64,000 bases of DNA from an uncultured Sphingomonas sp. (GTDB lineage: Bacteria; Pseudomonadota; Alphaproteobacteria; Sphingomonadales; Sphingomonadaceae), in the NCBI RefSeq assembly GCF_913774285.1, contig NZ_CAJYHX010000026.1, positions 1 to 64,000 of the forward strand, in the 5' to 3' direction. Below the pieces are notes generated by a model. It was not told where the DNA came from. It did not search any database and worked only from the letters and a program-made list of their open reading frames with translations. Each line of letters starts with the position of its first letter. The first letter of the stretch is position 1. Shown here piece after piece: positions 61,251 through 64,000 of this stretch. The translations under genes were made by a program, and so were the position numbers.

Positions 61251-61754
61251 CTATTCGGGCAGGATCCGCACCCGGCGCTTGCCCCAATAGCTGAGGTCGA
61301 TCGAGAAATGCACCGGCGCGCCCTTTTGGGTGAGGATCATCTGGTCGCCGCGGCCACCTTCGCCGGTATAGCTGAATGCCCAGCCCTTTTTCTTGAGCGC
61401 CTCGCCGACCTTGAGCACCGCCGACTGATCGCGGTCATGCCAGAGGGTGATCTGGCGGAAGCCGCTCGCGCCGCCGCCGCCGGTCAGGTCCAGCGCCGCC
61501 TCATAGGGTCCTTCGCCCAGCAGCATCACGCCCGAGCGACGGCAGCGTACATGGCCGCCGTCTATCTCCAGGCAATTGTCGAAGCCCGCGCGCCTGGCAT
61601 CCGCAAGGCTGCCGCTGACCGGCAGACCCGCATAGGCGAGCGACGGCGGCGGCGGTGCCGGCGGATCGGCGCTACACCCCGCGATCAGCAGCGCGGCGAC
61701 GGCAACGCCAGCATGAAGCGCGCGGCGATGACGGTTGTTAGTCGGTGCCCACAT
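61251..61754 (-). CDS. Hypothetical lipoprotein
   Basis: A 167-aa protein with a lipobox: the hydrophobic segment AGVAVAALLIAGCSAD ends at the Cys that would be acylated. A proline-rich spacer (PPAPPPPS) follows, then a domain with two cysteines (FDNCLEIDGGHVRCRRSG). The start MWAPTNNRHRR follows GAGGGGC. It is probably anchored in the outer membrane. It lies 72 bp upstream of the 212-aa secreted protein, suggesting an operon of three envelope proteins. No family was recognised. Confidence 0.75.
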   Translation of the reverse strand: MWAPTNNRHRRALHAGVAVAALLIAGCSADPPAPPPPSLAYAGLPVSGSLADARRAGFDNCLEIDGGHVRCRRSGVMLLGEGPYEAALDLTGGGGASGFRQITLWHDRDQSAVLKVGEALKKKGWAFSYTGEGGRGDQMILTQKGAPVHFSIDLSYWGKRRVRILPE

Positions 61755-61777
61755 GCCCCTCACCCCTTTGGGCAAGC

Positions 61778-62419
61778 CTATGCGGCTGCCGGCTCCGGCG
61801 CAAATGCCCGCAGGAAGAGATCGACGATGTAATCGGTCTCTTCCTCGATCTCAGCGTCGCTGAACTGGTGGCCCAGCATCGCGCGCTGCTGCGATCCCAT
61901 GCACAGGCTGGTCAGCGCGAACGCCGCCTTGAGCGGATCAGACTTGCGAAGCTGGCCCTTGTGCATCGCATCCTCCAGATGCGCGGCAACGAGTTCGCGG
62001 GTCCGCTGAGGTCCGCGGCGAAAGAAGATCTGGCCCATCTCCGGCGAGCGGTCGACCTCGGCATGGATTACGCGGTGCAGCCGGATCGCGTCCCGCGAGG
62101 TTACCTTGCGCAACAAGCTGCGGATGAACGCGCACAGCGTCGCCTGCAAATTGTCCGAGGGGACCAGCAGCTGCATCACCTGCTCGCGATATTCACGCGT
62201 CACTTCGTCCAGGCACGCGTCGAACAATTCTTCCTTGGACGCGAAATAGCTCCACAAGGTGCCCTTGGAGCCGCCCAGCTCGGCCGCAATTGCCGACATG
62301 GAGACGCCGGCATAGCCCTGCTCCATGAAGTGGCGTTTGGCGATCGCGAGGATGGCGGCGCGCCGATCCTGCTTCCGCGCCTCGCGCTTGCCGAGACATT
62401 TGGGGGTTAGCATTTCCAT
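61778..62419 (-). CDS. TetR/AcrR family repressor of the efflux operon
   Basis: A 213-aa regulator. The N-terminal helix-turn-helix is complete: DRRAAILAIAKRHFMEQGYAGVSMSAIAAELGGSKGTLWSYFASKEELFDACLDEV. The C-terminal ligand-binding part is helical. It is divergent from the outer-membrane factor gene. One operator lies 4 bp before its own start and a second lies before the efflux gene, so it probably represses both and is released when a toxic compound binds. The inducer is unknown. Confidence 0.93.
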   Translation of the reverse strand: MEMLTPKCLGKREARKQDRRAAILAIAKRHFMEQGYAGVSMSAIAAELGGSKGTLWSYFASKEELFDACLDEVTREYREQVMQLLVPSDNLQATLCAFIRSLLRKVTSRDAIRLHRVIHAEVDRSPEMGQIFFRRGPQRTRELVAAHLEDAMHKGQLRKSDPLKAAFALTSLCMGSQQRAMLGHQFSDAEIEEETDYIVDLFLRAFAPEPAAA

Positions 62420-62422
62420 AAC

Positions 62423-62438
62423 CGTACTATAGGGTACG
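62423..62438. promoter_or_regulatory. TetR operator, site 1
   Basis: CGTACTATAGGGTACG is an inverted repeat with CGTAC/GTACG arms and a 6-bp centre. It lies 4 bp upstream of the TetR start and appears again, inverted, at 62481-62496. Extended by flanks the two sites share AACCGTACTATWGGGTACGA. Confidence 0.8.
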
Positions 62439-62446
62439 ATTTTCTA

Positions 62447-62468
62447 TTGACAAGAGCGGAACCGCTCT
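62447..62468 (+). promoter_or_regulatory. -35 box and inner palindrome of the efflux promoter
   Basis: TTGACA (62447-62452) is a good -35 box facing the efflux gene. It is directly followed by AGAGCGGAACCGCTCT (62453-62468), a perfect palindrome with 7-bp arms. The -10 is not clear; it would fall just ahead of operator site 2. The inner palindrome might be a site for a second regulator. Confidence 0.5.
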
Positions 62469-62480
62469 CCATCTGGAACT

Positions 62481-62496
62481 CGTACCCAATAGTACG
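62481..62496. promoter_or_regulatory. TetR operator, site 2
   Basis: CGTACCCAATAGTACG is the inverted copy of site 1, with one base different in the centre. It ends 14 bp before the start of the outer-membrane factor gene, where a bound repressor would block transcription or promoter clearance. Confidence 0.8.
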
Positions 62497-62509
62497 GTTT
62501 TTCCAGACC

Positions 62510-63985
62510 ATGATGAGTCGTTTCCCAACAAGGCCCTTGTTGCTGTCCGCTGCTGCCGCCTCGGCGCTGGCGGCGTGCGCGCCGGTGCCGAACCTCGGCG
62601 CCCGCCCGGAAGTGCGCGCGGCGGACAGCTATGCCGCCAGCCAGACGCTCGCCGGTGCGGCCCAGACGCAGGCGCAATGGCCCGTCACTAACTGGTGGAC
62701 GGCCTACAATGATCCCCAGCTCAGCGCTTTGATGGACGAGGCTTTCCGCGGTGCGCCGAACCTCGCGGCTGCCGCGGCCCGGCTGCGCTCGGCCCAGGCC
62801 TATGCCGTTCAGGTAGGTGCCGCCCGCCTGCCGCGCGTCGACGCCAGCGCCTCGGCCGCAGCGAACCAGATCAACACCGGCGACAGCCTGCCGATCAACA
62901 TCCCGTCGAACGTGCAGACGATCGGGTACGGCACGCTGAACCTGGCTTTCGACCTCGACCTCTGGGGCAAGAACCGCGCGCAGCTCGCCGCCGCCACCTC
63001 CGAGGCAGAAGCCGCACGGCTGGAACTGGAACAGGCGCGCCTCGCGCTCTCGACCAACATCGCCGCGGCCTATGCCGACCTCGCCCGCCTTGCGGCCGAC
63101 CGCCGGGTGCAGGAGCGCGCACTGGAGGTTCGCCTCGCGACGCAGAAGCTGGTCACCGACCGCGTGACCAATGGTCTCGAAACACGCGCCGAAGAGAAGC
63201 AGGCGGCCTCGGCCGTTCCCGCGGCCCGCGCGCAGCTCGCCGCAATCGACGAGGATATCGGCCTCACCCGCAACCGCATCGCAGCGCTGCTCGGCCAGGG
63301 TCCCGATCGCGGCCTGAGCATCGCCCTGCCCGCCGCGCCGACCGAAGCGCGCGGTATCCCGGCGGACGTGACCACCGATCTGATCGGTCGCCGCCCGGAT
63401 ATCGCCGCCGCCCGCGCGCGCGTCGAAGCCGCTGCCAGCCGCATCAAGGCAGCGCGTGCCGACTTCTATCCCTCGATCCGCCTGAGCGCGCTCGCCGGCT
63501 ATGGCGCGCTTGGCCTTGACAACCTTGTCAAGGGCAATGGCGCTTCGGTGTTCCAGGCCGGCCCCGCGATCAGCCTGCCGATCTTCCACGGCGGCGAGCT
63601 GCGCGGCCAATATGCCCGCGCCCGCGCCACCTATGACGAGGCGGTTGCCAATTACGACAACAGCGTCACCAGCGCCTATCATGACGTGGCGGATGCGGTG
63701 ACCAGCCAGAAGGCGCTGGCCACGCGCCTGGCCCAGAGCCGCCAGGCGCTGGAGGATTCCGAACAGGCCTATTCGATCGCCCAGCAACGCTATCAAGGCG
63801 GGCTGTCGCGGTTTCTCGATGTTCTGACCGCCGAGGAGAGGGTGTTGCAGAACCGCCAGATCGTTGCCGGACTGGAAGCTCGTGCGTTTGCGCTCGATGT
63901 CCAGCTCGTCCGCGCCCTTGGCGGAGGCTTTTCTACCAACAACGCGGCCGCTGCCGCCGCTTCCGAGGTCAAGACCCATGGCTGA
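62510..63985 (+). CDS. Outer-membrane factor of an RND/MFS-type efflux system (NodT family)
   Basis: A 491-aa lipoprotein channel of the OprM/NodT group. The N-terminus MMSRFPTRPLLLSAAAASALAACAP has a lipobox with the acylated Cys. Two OEP repeats are visible: WWTAYNDPQLSALMDEAFRGAPNLAAAAARLRSAQA and LIGRRPDIAAARARVEAAASRIKAARADFYPSIRLSA, the second being strongly conserved. It is the first gene of the operon under the divergent TetR repressor. The next gene begins inside its end. Together they should export drugs or aromatic compounds. Confidence 0.94.
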   Translation: MMSRFPTRPLLLSAAAASALAACAPVPNLGARPEVRAADSYAASQTLAGAAQTQAQWPVTNWWTAYNDPQLSALMDEAFRGAPNLAAAAARLRSAQAYAVQVGAARLPRVDASASAAANQINTGDSLPINIPSNVQTIGYGTLNLAFDLDLWGKNRAQLAAATSEAEAARLELEQARLALSTNIAAAYADLARLAADRRVQERALEVRLATQKLVTDRVTNGLETRAEEKQAASAVPAARAQLAAIDEDIGLTRNRIAALLGQGPDRGLSIALPAAPTEARGIPADVTTDLIGRRPDIAAARARVEAAASRIKAARADFYPSIRLSALAGYGALGLDNLVKGNGASVFQAGPAISLPIFHGGELRGQYARARATYDEAVANYDNSVTSAYHDVADAVTSQKALATRLAQSRQALEDSEQAYSIAQQRYQGGLSRFLDVLTAEERVLQNRQIVAGLEARAFALDVQLVRALGGGFSTNNAAAAAASEVKTHG

Positions 63986-64000
63986 TGCAGAACCCGCCAT
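63978..64000 (+). CDS. Start of a downstream efflux gene, cut by the window edge
   Basis: An ATG at 63978 overlaps the last 8 bases of the outer-membrane factor gene, and the frame is open to the window end (MADAEPA). By gene order it is most likely the periplasmic adaptor (EmrA/HlyD-like) of the efflux system. Only seven codons are visible, so this is a guess from context. Confidence 0.45.

Noticed and set aside
1..64000. tRNA, rRNA, CRISPR arrays, insertion sequences or prophage genes
   Set aside because: None was seen by eye. No transposase or integrase motif appears in any frame. A tRNA scan was not possible, so a single tRNA could have been missed.

Overview
The window is GC-rich, gene-dense DNA from an alphaproteobacterium, most probably a sphingomonad (Sphingomonas or a close relative). 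This rests on gene content: a very large TonB-dependent receptor next to SapC and cupin-like genes, several HWE-type sensor kinases, a PEP-CTERM protein of the W-GLM type, GGAAC/GTT promoter elements typical of the alphaproteobacterial EcfG general stress response, and short GC-rich intergenic palindromes in inverted pairs. No rRNA, tRNA, CRISPR array, transposase or phage gene was seen. The window reads as chromosomal backbone with accessory metabolic blocks.

Layout. 0-4.7 kb: a minus-strand hexuronate operon (FAH-type hydratase, MFS hexuronate transporter, uxaC, kduI) with two copies of an ACCGGT-centred palindrome. 4.7-8.6 kb: a glycosyltransferase, a methyl-accepting chemotaxis protein and a PEP-CTERM protein. 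8.8-13.9 kb: cupin-like protein, SapC and a 1050-aa TonB-dependent receptor. 14.1-20.6 kb: HpcH/CitE-type lyase, SDR, two zinc alcohol dehydrogenases, SRPBCC protein, Gfo/Idh/MocA oxidoreductase, DUF1003 protein. 20.6-31.9 kb: two divergent operons with Ino1, a glycoside-hydrolase-like protein, a methyltransferase and a histidine phosphatase on one side, and three sugar-nucleotide enzymes plus four glycosyltransferase units on the other. 32-38 kb: an HWE-type ATPase protein without a phospho-acceptor, a Crp/Fnr regulator, a PLP enzyme, phospholipase C behind a possible Pho box, and a LacI regulator with its own operator. 38-44 kb: a signalling operon (hybrid kinase, CheR, HWE hybrid kinase). 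44-52 kb: a TPP enzyme, a frameshifted mlaA, and a type-I-secretion-like operon whose ABC protein has lost its ATPase motifs. 52-58 kb: the DabAB inorganic-carbon transporter with a LysR regulator, then an EAL protein. 58-64 kb: class I fumarase, small secreted proteins, and a TetR-controlled efflux operon running off the right edge.

The most interesting region is 20.6-31.9 kb. The two operons share a 245-bp, relatively AT-rich gap that holds two oppositely oriented GGAAC-N17-TGTT elements, each at the right distance from its operon. The inference is a stress-induced pathway that makes myo-inositol 1-phosphate, may dephosphorylate and methylate it, and builds a glycosylated product containing xylose and deoxy-sugars. 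The last gene fuses a CgeB-like glycosyltransferase to a UDP-glucuronate decarboxylase and keeps an internal Shine-Dalgarno sequence and ATG.

All functional calls come from reading motifs by eye; no database search was possible.
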